A stretch of DNA of 64,000 bases from a virus: positions 62,001 through 126,000 of the IMG/VR virus record IMGVR_UViG_3300033141_003726; one strand, written 5' to 3'. This document shows positions 10,501-18,821 of the stretch, in pieces (positions within the stretch are counted from its first letter, which is position 1; each line of letters begins with the position of its first letter). The position numbers and the translations under genes were made by a program. A model generated the notes under the pieces. The model saw only the letters and a list, made by a program, of their open reading frames with translations, was not told where the DNA came from and searched no databases.

Positions 10501-13500
10501 TTATATAACAAAAAGAGAACATGTGGGGGAGGCGGTAGATGATGATACAGAATTGTGGCCTTTAACCTCTTCTGCTTGTAATTCATCTTTTGGTACAGAG
10601 CCTCTAAATAGAAATGTAGTACTTCAACCAAAAATGCACTCCTGGCTTGGACAAAGCGGGGGGGTTTTTCAAGAAACAAGCAACGTATTAAAAGACCCTT
10701 GTGATTTATCTACATCAAATTGGAGTAAAAACAGTTGCACTACTGAACTTGTAGAAAAAAAGATAGTAAACTTTCCGTTTACCAAAGCTGAATCGTCAAC
10801 AGCTTCGGGGTATGTTTATCAAACCTTTGTTCCTACTGCCTCAAGAATAGCGGTGAGTGCTGTGGTGGAAAAAGGCAATACGGATAATACAGCTTTATAT
10901 CTTTATGATTCTACTGCAGGTACATATATTGAAAGAGGGCTGTTTACATTCAGCACTGAAACCTTTACTCCAGATGATAGTTCAACAATTTATGAAGTAA
11001 TAACTATAGAACAATATAGACGGTACGTAATTAAATACTCTGTCGATGTAACTGGTGGAAATACTTTACAATTACGATGTTATGCAGCATGGAATGGTTT
11101 AGCGGGAGATTTTACTTATTGGGCTGCTGTACAGGTTACTGAAACTAATTACCCCGTAGCTTTTATTTCTCCAAAGAAATACCCCTCGCTCACCCGACCT
11201 AAAAGTGGATGGAAATACAATTTTCCTCTACAATCACAAATGCGAATAAAAATGGAAGTAACACCTTGGTTTAATTATGGTACGAGTATTAATCATCGAT
11301 TTTATGAGTGGTATATAGATGATACACATCGTTTAATATTATATTACGAAGCATCTGATGATAAAATTTGTATATATTGGAGAGATGGAGGTACTGTTAG
11401 ATATCTTCGATCTCCTCAATTTGATGACAGTACCTCTTATCTCAATATTAATCAAAGACTGAAAATAGATGTAGCATTTGATCCTAATGGCTCAGGAAGT
11501 TTTCTTAAAATTTATGATAAAGATGATAATCTGCTCTCGGAAGATACAACATGGGATGGAACCCCTGATACTTTTACATCTAATTTTAATAATTTTTATG
11601 TGGGACAATATGAAACTGGACTACAAGCCGATTCTGAAATACACTCTTTACAAATTTGGTCGGGGGCTCTTACCGACACTGGAGATCCTACATTTCAATT
11701 AAAACCAGAACCTTTAATTTACGGATATCTTGAACAGAAAGAAACAAAAAGCGATACAGTTGGGGTATTTAATGAAATCAATACTCTGGTTTCAGATTCA
11801 GAAAATCTTACCACAGCAAATTGGGTTCCTTACCACTGTACAACTGAATTAACTGATCAATATGTAGAGGGGCATCGATTAACGAAACTTACAGCTACTA
11901 GCGCCAATGCACAAGCATATCAAACTGTTACTTTTACATCATCTGAGAAAAAAGCGATTACTGGAATTGTAAGAAAAGGAAATTATGATCCAGCAGGATT
12001 TTTTTTACATGATGCAAGTACTTCTACAAATAAATTATATCTTAAAATCAACTTTTCTACAAAAACAATTACTGGGGCAGTCGGTTCTTTAATTCATGCT
12101 ATTTGGCTTGACAATAAGACAGTGCAAGTATACGCTGTATCTAATGCAGTAACTCATACTAATGCACATCGAATATATTGTGATGTAGACGGAGATGATT
12201 TAGGCTCTGCCGGGGATTATACCTATTGGACTGCAGTACAGGTATATGATAATGTGTTTCCTTATTCTTATACTCCTAACGACCGTGATGCTTGTTTCTT
12301 ACAAACCCAAAGAGCGCTAACAGAAAAGCATACAATAGAGTGCAAAATCTGGCCTTTCTGCAACTACGACACTGCTGGAACCCATTACATAGCCTCCTGG
12401 TACGTAGATTCAAATAATTATTATATGCTTAGATTCTACTCTGCAAAGATTCAATTACTATATAAAAGAGGAACGGGAGAGGCGATTTTAGAATCTTCTG
12501 CCTACACTTCACAAAGCGATTGGAATAAAGCACATGATATAGCAATAATAGCAGATCTAGGAACAGGAGATACAACAGGAACAAAGTTAATAATAGACGG
12601 AGTAATAGTAGATGAAACATGGAGTGGAAACATTGATAGCTTCTCCCCTATTTTTCCCACCCTTACAATTGGATCTAAGACGAATAATAATACAGAGTAT
12701 TTTGAAGGTTTTATATGGAATCTTGCCTATACTGCACGGAAAAAAGAAGTTTGGGAAGTACAACAACACTATCAAAGACAACGACCTTATTATGATATCA
12801 ACTCTATAGCTAATGAATCTGATACTATTTACATAGATCCTTATAATGTGTATATAAAAAATTTAAAAGTATTCGATAGCGTATTTTTCGGTAGACAAGA
12901 GTCAGAGAGTCTTCCTTATTTTAAATGGGATACAAATAGTGGAAAAATAACAATAAATAAAACTCTTATTACTGCAAGCGACAGTTATAACTATTGGGAC
13001 TTAGATACCGGGGGATTTAGAGTAGGCAATGCTAGTAGTTATATATATTATGACCCCTCAGGAAATGGTTCTCTAACGCTTAAAATGGATGCAATATATG
13101 CATCAACCTTAGAAACTCTAGTAAATGGAAAACTTTCAATTTCAATGGAAGGTGATTTAACAGGAGAACCCCCCTCTCTTCAATCTCCTATCTACGTGAC
13201 AACCGAAGATACAGGGGGTGCTGATCCTGCTTATGGTATCATTAGCCATTTAAATGAGATAAGATTAAGAACGGGTAATGCAGACCCACAATCAGCTTCT
13301 GATGCAATAGTTATAGATAATAATCAAAATGTTGGCATCGGGACGACTAGTCCAAGTGCACTATTAGAGATAAAAACAGCTATAGCTGCAAGTTCAGGTC
13401 TCCTAATTACAGGTGGTGCGTCTTCTAGCAATGCTCTCAAAGTCGCTGGAAGCGCAGGAGATGGTGGGGGGAATGTCGTAGAAATATCTCCTAGTTGGAA

Positions 13501-14317
13501 TACTAACAATGGGCCGACGGCTCTTTTGATTAATCCCGAGAATATTGGCGGAACCCAGACTGGAGCAAAACTGCTAGATATTCAATATGATGGTTCAAGT
13601 AAGCTTATGGTAGATAAATCAGGCAACGTCGGCATCGGAACGCCAAGTCCAGAGAGTAAATTGCAGGTTATTGTTCCAACAGCTGCTTCTGGCTTGGGGC
13701 TTCTCATTAGTACGGCACTAGGAACAAATTATGATGATACAAGCATTCCTTTTAGAATTATAGAGTCGGCAGGGACATTGTTTACAGTACAAGGAAACGG
13801 TAACGTCGGCATCGGGACAACGGGTCCGGGGGCGAAATTAGAAGTAAAAGCGGGTTCCGAAGGGCAATCTTCGCCTGTAGAAGCAATAAGAATCTGGGGT
13901 CCAAACAGTCCAACTAATATGAATTCTGCCCAAGATTTGAAATGGCATTTTGCTAGTGCGGGTTCTGCAGGTATAAGAGCATATCGTGGAGGCAGTTGGA
14001 ATACTTATTTGCAATTTTTGACTAATGCTGCTTCTGCTGGTTCAGATAATCCTCAGGTAAGAATGACTATAGATGATACAGGCAATGTCGGCATCGGGAC
14101 GTCGAATCCAAGCCAGAAACTTTATGTTTCGGGTAATATCCAAGCTACAGGAGCTATAATTGCAAATACTGCTGGATCTGTTTATGTGCGATATGGTATA
14201 GGTGATCCGGGAAGTGGGAATGGTAAATTAGCAGTATATGCAAGTACTTTAAATACCTTTCGTGCGGGGACTCAATGGGGGTGGCAACACTTTAATCCAG
14301 ATGGACAAGGATGGTAA
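7595..14317 (+). CDS. Giant tail fibre protein with Fn3, LamG-like and NVGIGT-repeat regions
   Basis: 2240 residues, starting three bases after the previous stop. Residues 55-180 have a fibronectin type III-like pattern (a GYRYAIRAEDRF strand pair). Two units with L-T/S-P-T/S-E-K-L and K-K-E-W (near residues 370 and 870) are the repeated helix seen in long phage central fibres. Two related jelly-roll regions occupy about 1030-1370 and 1400-1700; both open with an LSTSNW or LTTANW segment and an SCTTEL or HCTTEL strand, so they arose by duplication and look like concanavalin/LamG sugar-binding modules. The C-terminal part has four NVGIGT repeats near residues 1911, 2010, 2069 and 2163. No S74 chaperone domain is visible at the end. 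Probably the main adhesin. Confidence 0.75.
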   Translation: MGTEQFDDIVGKKIKSNLEITTEEKYPGNPEYANNVDGDYTNAIGDAVEAYVNGEETQPPDIPQWDSPAYDLEIIEDGTGLKKPKITLHWIDTSSDILTENFLIYKTDNSGGTFGTLTLYDKIPADETDYVDEKLSFNTGYRYAIRAEDRFLNRSDLTDYQEITTPTVPEPSRPTDKIVTGAGVKQIGLKFQGSPSFEDILYYQVESRSATADPDGYGGYEVPASPSWGDWEVINQSLSTRIIHENLDYTKCYQYRYRSVNSYGVSGSANSEEGHSELLSDIVIPLKVKRDDLDWDIQDQIDGKLDYYITHSSQDPKYHPVYGWPDTSKDDLDHHRDIWYQIDTGLKKVFNGYTGLWENQPNITKLTIADDNVLTPSEKLILKKEWNTIAKEKIVLLTQFGLKEGEIGGVETEKYNYISAYNTLDSYLNNIIDGILKESNYLQVIEDIAGATARDDGFIFLFFQDSTPTANGAGDLWINTEDELDILYKWNGSNWIEQTGVSEEDRLKIVSLKQTTGSDDEIVIYFQDSEPSIPASDEDDLWVDTDGGDYLYRHTSGGTWEIVESAILDINGEELRGKFRDYYDAKQELVKAISDVSADDMRTRFVNNTYMIDIENDKIDSTTYFVDFINNVTRTSIKVYSVKDEDKNNLTGLQADDLLVATDTFKEYRYNGASWEELTETNTDFLRAFIDADHLRTIYIPASDADLPSFYQARDLLIPTATFSNNDGSTTKEFQKNSVYITTVNEISAFNNAHWGLSIKYTDDTLAKYKTSVFDSPPNCEYNAGEERWEVNTSLGDSYVSEDIFVPGQEYVIFDGSTTKTFDKGEVYVASIADEEAHRRDGYPFVNTHWERKLRFSQELDDITEDNKLSPTEKLATKKEWEIIRKEYPSIIEEAVEQGVNTFSFKSAYDELDDYLNNESTGLLNDTSTTSDIVGDTFRSKFSNYYDEKAKILRSIAYMASQDAYSGTDYITKREHVGEAVDDDTELWPLTSSACNSSFGTEPLNRNVVLQPKMHSWLGQSGGVFQETSNVLKDPCDLSTSNWSKNSCTTELVEKKIVNFPFTKAESSTASGYVYQTFVPTASRIAVSAVVEKGNTDNTALYLYDSTAGTYIERGLFTFSTETFTPDDSSTIYEVITIEQYRRYVIKYSVDVTGGNTLQLRCYAAWNGLAGDFTYWAAVQVTETNYPVAFISPKKYPSLTRPKSGWKYNFPLQSQMRIKMEVTPWFNYGTSINHRFYEWYIDDTHRLILYYEASDDKICIYWRDGGTVRYLRSPQFDDSTSYLNINQRLKIDVAFDPNGSGSFLKIYDKDDNLLSEDTTWDGTPDTFTSNFNNFYVGQYETGLQADSEIHSLQIWSGALTDTGDPTFQLKPEPLIYGYLEQKETKSDTVGVFNEINTLVSDSENLTTANWVPYHCTTELTDQYVEGHRLTKLTATSANAQAYQTVTFTSSEKKAITGIVRKGNYDPAGFFLHDASTSTNKLYLKINFSTKTITGAVGSLIHAIWLDNKTVQVYAVSNAVTHTNAHRIYCDVDGDDLGSAGDYTYWTAVQVYDNVFPYSYTPNDRDACFLQTQRALTEKHTIECKIWPFCNYDTAGTHYIASWYVDSNNYYMLRFYSAKIQLLYKRGTGEAILESSAYTSQSDWNKAHDIAIIADLGTGDTTGTKLIIDGVIVDETWSGNIDSFSPIFPTLTIGSKTNNNTEYFEGFIWNLAYTARKKEVWEVQQHYQRQRPYYDINSIANESDTIYIDPYNVYIKNLKVFDSVFFGRQESESLPYFKWDTNSGKITINKTLITASDSYNYWDLDTGGFRVGNASSYIYYDPSGNGSLTLKMDAIYASTLETLVNGKLSISMEGDLTGEPPSLQSPIYVTTEDTGGADPAYGIISHLNEIRLRTGNADPQSASDAIVIDNNQNVGIGTTSPSALLEIKTAIAASSGLLITGGASSSNALKVAGSAGDGGGNVVEISPSWNTNNGPTALLINPENIGGTQTGAKLLDIQYDGSSKLMVDKSGNVGIGTPSPESKLQVIVPTAASGLGLLISTALGTNYDDTSIPFRIIESAGTLFTVQGNGNVGIGTTGPGAKLEVKAGSEGQSSPVEAIRIWGPNSPTNMNSAQDLKWHFASAGSAGIRAYRGGSWNTYLQFLTNAASAGSDNPQVRMTIDDTGNVGIGTSNPSQKLYVSGNIQATGAIIANTAGSVYVRYGIGDPGSGNGKLAVYASTLNTFRAGTQWGWQHFNPDGQGW
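13328..14115 (+). repeat. Four copies of an NVGIGTxxP coding repeat in the giant fibre
   Basis: Related DNA segments at about 13328-13356, 13623-13653, 13800-13830 and 14083-14115 share the core GGCATCGGGACG or a close variant. Each encodes NVGIGT(T/P/S)xP followed by a K/E-L strand. The spacing is irregular (about 300, 177 and 283 bases). This is a protein-level repeat common in phage and bacterial adhesin shafts, and a likely site of recombination between fibres. Confidence 0.75.
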
Positions 14318-14862
14318 AAATGTATATAGGATTTGAAACAAAAAAACTAGAATTAGATAGAGTTGAAGCTCTATACCCGCCAACGATCATATTATCAGAA
14401 ACAATACCAGAAACGACATATTATCTAGTAATTGAGGAATATTCTCAGTATTTTTATTTTAACGAAAAAGGCGAATTCAAAACAAAAATGTGGGAAGGGT
14501 GGAATAATTATCCGTTGTATACATTTAACCGTGATAAGTATGAAGCTGGAGAAGATCCTTTTGAACCATTTGACCCATATTCATCGAAAACATTTAAACA
14601 CCGAATACGTCGAGAGCGAATTGAAAATCAAATTAAATGGCAACTACGATACCCAATCGAAATTAAGAAACTTCGCAAAGCACTCAAAAGAGTAATTATG
14701 CTACTGGAAGCTTCAGGAGCAAATATTAATTGGCCAGAACTAAAAGAATTTATGGAATATTCTAACACAATTGAAACAGTGATCTCTAAGCACCCAAAGG
14801 TTTCTAAATATCTTAATAGAATAGACCTTAAAACTGAAAATGGGGTTAACAATGATGCTTGA
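14311..14862 (+). CDS. Putative tail fibre chaperone or accessory protein
   Basis: 183 residues. The gene directly follows and overlaps the giant fibre gene by seven bases, the usual place of a fibre assembly chaperone or adhesion modulator. The N-terminal 60 residues are beta-rich with several tyrosines (TTYYLVIEEYSQYFYF, then a WEGWNNYPLY stretch). Residues 100-180 are helical and basic. An alternative ATG at 14320 would start closer to the conserved-looking IGFETKKLEL strand. No known chaperone motif was recognised, so the function rests on position alone. Confidence 0.5.
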   Translation: MVKMYIGFETKKLELDRVEALYPPTIILSETIPETTYYLVIEEYSQYFYFNEKGEFKTKMWEGWNNYPLYTFNRDKYEAGEDPFEPFDPYSSKTFKHRIRRERIENQIKWQLRYPIEIKKLRKALKRVIMLLEASGANINWPELKEFMEYSNTIETVISKHPKVSKYLNRIDLKTENGVNNDA

Positions 14863-15040
14863 TAATGAAGTACAACAAAAATTCTTAGAAGATAGCGGAT
14901 ATGCTCAGGGTTGGGGGTGGACATTAACTGATGAGGATATTGAGCAGATGAAAAATTGCGATAACCGTGATGTTCTCTACCCAGCGCTTGAAAATAAGCT
15001 TATACAGGAGTGTGAAAGCGAGCAGGAGGCGGCTATATGA
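14852..15040 (+). CDS. Small acidic protein of unknown function
   Basis: 62 residues from ATG 14852, preceded by GGGG with a six-base spacer. The frame stays open to an ATG at 14840, but that has no ribosome site. The protein is acidic (DEDIEQMKNCDNRD) and has a WGWTLTDEDI motif. It overlaps the preceding gene and, by ATGA, the following one, so it belongs to the same late operon. Function not recognised. Confidence 0.55.
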   Translation: MMLDNEVQQKFLEDSGYAQGWGWTLTDEDIEQMKNCDNRDVLYPALENKLIQECESEQEAAI

Positions 15041-15414
15041 AATTAGGAATAATAGTTAATAATCAAAATATTTTGGAAAAAATAAACAAAATGGATCTGC
15101 CCGGAAGTAAAGTTTTAAAATTAAGAAAAATAATAAAAAAATTTATGGAAGAATTACGACAATTTGAAGAAGAGAAGAATAATTATATTTTAAAACACGG
15201 TGAGAATGGAGAACTAAATAGAGACTCCAATCCGGAAGCTTATGAAAAAGCAATTCTTTTTCTAAACGAAATGATGAACAGCGAGATAGATATAGAACCA
15301 GCTCCCATTCTTGATGATAGCGATATAGAAAATAATAAATTTAGTGTTGCGGATTTAGATAGGCTGGAGGCCCTGGGATTATATAAACCCGATAGTGATG
15401 AGAAAATATCATAA
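15037..15414 (+). CDS. Small helical phage protein (DUF1617-like)
   Basis: 125 residues with AGGAGG seven bases before the ATG. The middle (LPGSKVLKLRKIIKKFMEEL, then QFEEEKNNYILKHGENGE) resembles the small helical proteins found near tail and lysis genes of many phages and grouped as DUF1617: a P-x-K/S-hydrophobic segment, a long amphipathic helix, and then K-x-G-E. It ends with an acidic domain (PILDDSDIENNKF, then DLDRLEALGLYKPD). The function of the family is unknown. Confidence 0.55.
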   Translation: MKLGIIVNNQNILEKINKMDLPGSKVLKLRKIIKKFMEELRQFEEEKNNYILKHGENGELNRDSNPEAYEKAILFLNEMMNSEIDIEPAPILDDSDIENNKFSVADLDRLEALGLYKPDSDEKIS

Positions 15415-15489
15415 ACTTAATGTGCAAAGTTTATAATATGCATAAGGCGAGGAAAATATAAACATAAAATCTAAATGGGGGAGGCAGAG

Positions 15490-16197
15490 ATGAATTATGA
15501 AGAACTTTTGCAATTTGGGGGCACATTCTATAATGATAACAACAATAATGCCGGAGTAGAATGGTATGTAGAAGAAAAAGAAAACCAGCTTATTATTAGA
15601 ATTCCTGGCACTAATTCTTTTAGAGATTGGATAACAAATTTTATATTCTTCCCTATGTCGTATTATTATCCAGATGCTAAAGTGCACTCAGGTTGGTATA
15701 ACGAGTATATACAGAGCGGAATAAATCTTAAAATGAAAAAAATAATTAAAGAGGGGGCTTATAAAAAAGTAACAATAATGGGGCATTCAAAAGGCTGTAC
15801 TACAGCATTGTTTCTTACTCAATATTTATCTCTAACTTTTAAATCTGATAATGTTAAAATTGAAACTTTTTTGCTTGGATCCCCTAAAGTGGGCAATCTT
15901 AAATTTAAAAGACTATTAGAAAAAAATGAAAACGCCTTTATACACAATATTCAAGTAAGGGGTGATATTGTTTGTAAAATGCCTCCTAATCTTATCTTGT
16001 TATTTCTTCTCCCTTATTTTTTTCTAATTAATAAAAAATTCATATTTTGTTTTTTCTGGCACATTGGACACGGAAAAAAGATAAAAATAGGAAAAAAGAG
16101 CTTTATAACTTTTAAAGGTCATGAGTTTGATAATTACAGAAAATTACTTATAGAGGAAGAAAAAGAAAGGAAAAGAAAATGGATAAACAAAAAATAA
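15490..16197 (+). CDS. Lipase class 3-like serine hydrolase
   Basis: 235 residues from ATG 15490, with GGGGGAGG well placed upstream. It shows the lipase-3 pattern: oxyanion-side strand RIPGTNSFRDWITNF, a VHSGWYNEY segment, the nucleophile elbow GHSKG near residues 98-102 with Ser about 100, a likely acid in VRGDIV near residue 158, and a His in GHEFDNYR near residue 211. Between acid and histidine lies a strongly hydrophobic stretch (about residues 165-190) that looks like a membrane segment. It overlaps the next gene by 19 bases and sits at the head of the lysis genes. It may attack phospholipids at lysis or entry. The catalytic triad is complete by eye. Confidence 0.75.
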   Translation: MNYEELLQFGGTFYNDNNNNAGVEWYVEEKENQLIIRIPGTNSFRDWITNFIFFPMSYYYPDAKVHSGWYNEYIQSGINLKMKKIIKEGAYKKVTIMGHSKGCTTALFLTQYLSLTFKSDNVKIETFLLGSPKVGNLKFKRLLEKNENAFIHNIQVRGDIVCKMPPNLILLFLLPYFFLINKKFIFCFFWHIGHGKKIKIGKKSFITFKGHEFDNYRKLLIEEEKERKRKWINKK

Positions 16198-16508
16198 AGA
16201 GTAGTACAAAGGCAATTACCTGGGCAGCTTTCTTACTTAACCCTTTAGCATGGATAGCAGACTGGTTCTTTAAAAAAAGTACCATCGATTATTTAATAAA
16301 AAATAAAATAGATATAACCCGTTTAAATGATATAGAAAAATTTATTACAGATATTCCTTTAGCTACCATTGCAACCGCCTTTGTTACAATAGCTACAGCA
16401 TACGTAGCGGGACAAAAGGGTAAAACGATCAGCAAGAATATTGGCGCTCCAAAAGGCAAGGGCACAGATGAAAACGATCCTGATGATGCGCCTCCTCCTC
16501 TAAAATAA
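16179..16508 (+). CDS. Small membrane protein in the lysis cassette
   Basis: 109 residues. There are two hydrophobic stretches: AITWAAFLLNPLAWIADWFF (residues 12-31) and PLATIATAFVTIATAYVAG (about 59-77). The C-terminus is charged and ends in DPDDAPPPLK. Its length, membrane segments and place between lipase and endolysin would suit a holin or antiholin, but the holin-like gene at 17309 is a better candidate. No family was recognised. Confidence 0.55.
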   Translation: MDKQKIKSSTKAITWAAFLLNPLAWIADWFFKKSTIDYLIKNKIDITRLNDIEKFITDIPLATIATAFVTIATAYVAGQKGKTISKNIGAPKGKGTDENDPDDAPPPLK

Positions 16509-16519
16509 TTTCAGAGATA

Positions 16520-16532
16520 TTACTAATATTAT
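16520..16532 (+). promoter_or_regulatory. TNACTAAT motif five bases before the endolysin ATG
   Basis: TTACTAAT at 16520-16527, then ATTAT, then the ATG at 16533. There is no Shine-Dalgarno site. The spacing is identical to the copies at 25958 and 32213. Confidence 0.5.
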
Positions 16533-17285
16533 ATGTACAGCGAGAGAATAAACAAGTTTTTAAAAGAATATGATATAAATGATAATCTTGATTTTGATGA
16601 TTTAAAATTTAGAGTTGGCGCTCCAATTACTTCTAGCTTTGGATTAGTCGCCGGATACAGAAAAGTAAACAACGAATATATATTTGATTCTGTTAGAATT
16701 CATACAGGTGTTGATAGAAGTTGGGGAGAGAACGGAAGCGTATATGCACCGTTTTATTTTAATAGAAGCGAACTACACGATTATGGTGCAGATCATGTAT
16801 ATGGAAGCCTAATACGTTTATTTAACGATGAGTATGGCTTTGAAATGCGTATAGTCCACATGAATCCAAAAACCGATATTGATAAAACAGCATATCAACT
16901 TTTAACCAACAATCAACCCATAGAACGAAATACTTATTTGGGGGTTTGCGGAACATACGGTAGTGCCAGTAGTGGAAGACATACCCATACAGAAATAGTA
17001 TCTATTAAAGAAGAAAACAAAATACTGGATGTTATCCTATATAGGAAGTTTGGAGCAGATATTTATAATAGCTATACGGAAAATCACATAATAAATTTTT
17101 ATAGATCAAAGAGGGTTTTTAAAAATAAAAAAGTTGAAGAAATTTTAGACCATTTCAATAATTTAAAAAAAGCTAGAAGAGTAGTAGGTATAATAAATGA
17201 TTATTTATATGAATACAAAGATTGGTACTATGGAATGGAAAAAAGAATACGGTACAGTAGTGAAAAGTTGTTTAACGGATTATAA
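16533..17285 (+). CDS. M23-family metallopeptidase, probable endolysin
   Basis: 250 residues. It has the zinc-binding pattern of M23 (lysostaphin-type) endopeptidases: HTGVD with His about 56 and Asp about 60, and HTHTE with the HxH at about 150-152, preceded by GSASSGR. These enzymes cut peptide cross-links in the cell wall. The region before (GAPITSSFGLVAGY) is the usual entry strand. Compared with bacterial M23 domains there is an insert of about 40 residues between strands, and a C-terminal 80-residue helical tail of unknown role. No signal peptide is visible, so export would need the holin. The start has no ribosome site; a TTACTAAT motif lies five bases upstream. Confidence 0.75.
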   Translation: MYSERINKFLKEYDINDNLDFDDLKFRVGAPITSSFGLVAGYRKVNNEYIFDSVRIHTGVDRSWGENGSVYAPFYFNRSELHDYGADHVYGSLIRLFNDEYGFEMRIVHMNPKTDIDKTAYQLLTNNQPIERNTYLGVCGTYGSASSGRHTHTEIVSIKEENKILDVILYRKFGADIYNSYTENHIINFYRSKRVFKNKKVEEILDHFNNLKKARRVVGIINDYLYEYKDWYYGMEKRIRYSSEKLFNGL

Positions 17286-17308
17286 AAAAATAAAGGAGAG
17301 AAGAACGT

Positions 17309-17590
17309 ATGAATTTAAATTGGAATAACATCATGGCATGCGCAGTTATAGTGATCGGATTAACAGAGTATGTCAAAAGTTGGGATAAAAAGGAAAAGTT
17401 AAAAAAGATTTATAAACTATTCCCACTAGGTTTTTCATTTGCGGCTAGTCTTCTTTTAACGTTTATAGAAGGTTTTACGATAAATAGTTTTCTCTTTACT
17501 GGATTGATTGTATTGGCTTTCTCAACACTTGGTTACGAAGCGATACTTAAATTTGTGCAGTCAATTATTGAAAAATTAAAATTAAAATAA
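17309..17590 (+). CDS. Holin candidate
   Basis: 93 residues with AAAGGAGAG upstream. It has three predicted membrane segments: IMACAVIVIGLTEYV (8-22), LFPLGFSFAASLLLTFI (about 38-54) and FLFTGLIVLAFSTLGYEAIL (about 60-79), separated by short charged loops, and a lysine-rich C-terminus. Size, topology and the place right after the endolysin fit a class I-type holin that releases the enzyme through the inner membrane. No specific family motif was recognised. Confidence 0.6.
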   Translation: MNLNWNNIMACAVIVIGLTEYVKSWDKKEKLKKIYKLFPLGFSFAASLLLTFIEGFTINSFLFTGLIVLAFSTLGYEAILKFVQSIIEKLKLK

Positions 17591-17602
17591 GAAATACGGA
17601 CA

Positions 17603-17683
17603 ATGCTAGATAAATTTATAAATTGGTTATTTTCACACATATTAAAAGATAATGAATACTTTAAAAAGGCGGTCATAACGTAA
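17603..17683 (+). CDS. Possible 26-residue coupled peptide
   Basis: An ATG at 17603 opens a 26-codon frame (MLDKFINWLFSHILKD and so on) that ends in TAATG, overlapping the start of the next gene. The ribosome site is weak (ACGGAC). It may be a real amphipathic peptide or only a leader that couples translation of the following gene. Confidence 0.3.
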   Translation: MLDKFINWLFSHILKDNEYFKKAVIT

Positions 17684-18471
17684 TGGCATGGGTACAGCTT
17701 ATTAAATGGTTACAATCACAAGATACATTAACACTTATCATCGCACTTGGAATTTTAATATTTCTTATTTATAAAGGAATAATACGTATTCCTTCTATAA
17801 ATAAGACAATCAGAAGAAAAAAATGTGAAAATCCTCACATAAGTTGTATTAATTATATTGATTTAGGGAATCGTTTATCAAAGCTTATGGTACTAAAAAC
17901 AGAGATTGATAGAATTATAAACTTGGATATACTGAGAGAGCAAATGAACCTAGTAGATCAGATTGTATATGATATAAGAAAAAAAATGGAGCTTCATTTT
18001 GATAAGATACTTAAAAATCAACAGCCCGATATACAGGATGTCAATTCAAGTATTGAACATAAAATCTTTGAAAATATTGCTAAATTAGGAGAGAAAACAA
18101 TAAGAGATTTATTTCGATTTATAATGAAAGAAAATCGCATTCCAAACAATGAAGCTGAATTTATCCTATACGCTAAAAACAGGGCTAATAACGTTATTAA
18201 CCGAGTAATTGAAGAGCTTTCAGTTAACTGGCATCGAGGACTCAGCATTACTAAAGAAATTTATATGAAAGCTTACTATGGAAAAATACAAGATTTCCGT
18301 GATTTAAACTCTGAAATCGAAGAACAAATAATAACCACACTAAAGAGATGTAGGGACATTAACAACAGAAAATGGCTTGAAATTATGCAATATGATGATG
18401 AAGCTGCCGCTTTATTCCCCGAAATATATGAAGAAGCAATGAAGAAAGAAGGAGAAAAGCGGCAGACATGA
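17683..18471 (+). CDS. Membrane-anchored helical protein of unknown function
   Basis: 262 residues. One N-terminal membrane segment (TLTLIIALGILIFLIYKGII, about 15-34) is followed by a basic stretch and a long, mostly helical soluble part with many charged residues. The topology resembles spanin-like or scaffold-like lysis proteins, but the length is greater than usual for an Rz protein and no lipobox partner gene is visible. The start overlaps the stop of a possible 26-residue peptide. The stop TGA (18469-18471) directly abuts the stop of the converging gene on the other strand. Confidence 0.5.
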   Translation: MAWVQLIKWLQSQDTLTLIIALGILIFLIYKGIIRIPSINKTIRRKKCENPHISCINYIDLGNRLSKLMVLKTEIDRIINLDILREQMNLVDQIVYDIRKKMELHFDKILKNQQPDIQDVNSSIEHKIFENIAKLGEKTIRDLFRFIMKENRIPNNEAEFILYAKNRANNVINRVIEELSVNWHRGLSITKEIYMKAYYGKIQDFRDLNSEIEEQIITTLKRCRDINNRKWLEIMQYDDEAAALFPEIYEEAMKKEGEKRQT

Positions 18472-18819
18472 CTAGAATTGTATTTTAAAATACTTATATA
18501 CTCTCGCCTCGAAATAAAAAAGTTCTTTTCTTAACTCTTCCATTCTTAAGTTATTTTTTTCTGGAATATTTTTATAAAAATCAAACTTAGCATCTTCAGG
18601 ATCTGTTGGATGTCGTTCGCTGTTTGCTTTATTAAGATGTCGATTAAAACTTACGTAGTGTGGTTCTTTTTTAGCCCTCTCAATAGCGATACGCCTTCCT
18701 AAATCTTTAGAAAAGGTGTCCTTTGGATGACATAGCGACCACCCGATCCTGTCTTTTTCTAATGCAACTAAGCATCCATAAGGTTGACGATTCTCTTTTC
18801 TTATGTACTGAACTAACAT
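18472..18819 (-). CDS. Small conserved-looking phage protein, unknown function
   Basis: 115 residues from ATG 18819, seven bases after GGAGG; an ATG at 18825 in the same frame is too close to the ribosome site. The N-terminal part (LVQYIRKENRQPYGCLVAL, then GWSLCHPKDTFSKDLGRRIA) is typical of small phage proteins found near replication genes: a beta hairpin, a W-S-x-C-x-P-x-D-x-F motif and a basic helix. The cysteine-containing SLCHPKD segment might be functional. Converges with the lysis operon without any intervening base. Confidence 0.5.
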   Translation of the reverse strand: MLVQYIRKENRQPYGCLVALEKDRIGWSLCHPKDTFSKDLGRRIAIERAKKEPHYVSFNRHLNKANSERHPTDPEDAKFDFYKNIPEKNNLRMEELRKELFYFEARVYKYFKIQF

Positions 18820-18821
18820 AA

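Noticed and set aside
11478-11702. 74-residue open frame inside the giant fibre
   Set aside because: Shadow frame of the 2240-residue gene, no ribosome site, no protein-like composition.
13328-14115. CRISPR array from the repeated GGCATCGGGACG units
   Set aside because: Four irregularly spaced copies inside one open reading frame that encode the NVGIGT protein repeat.
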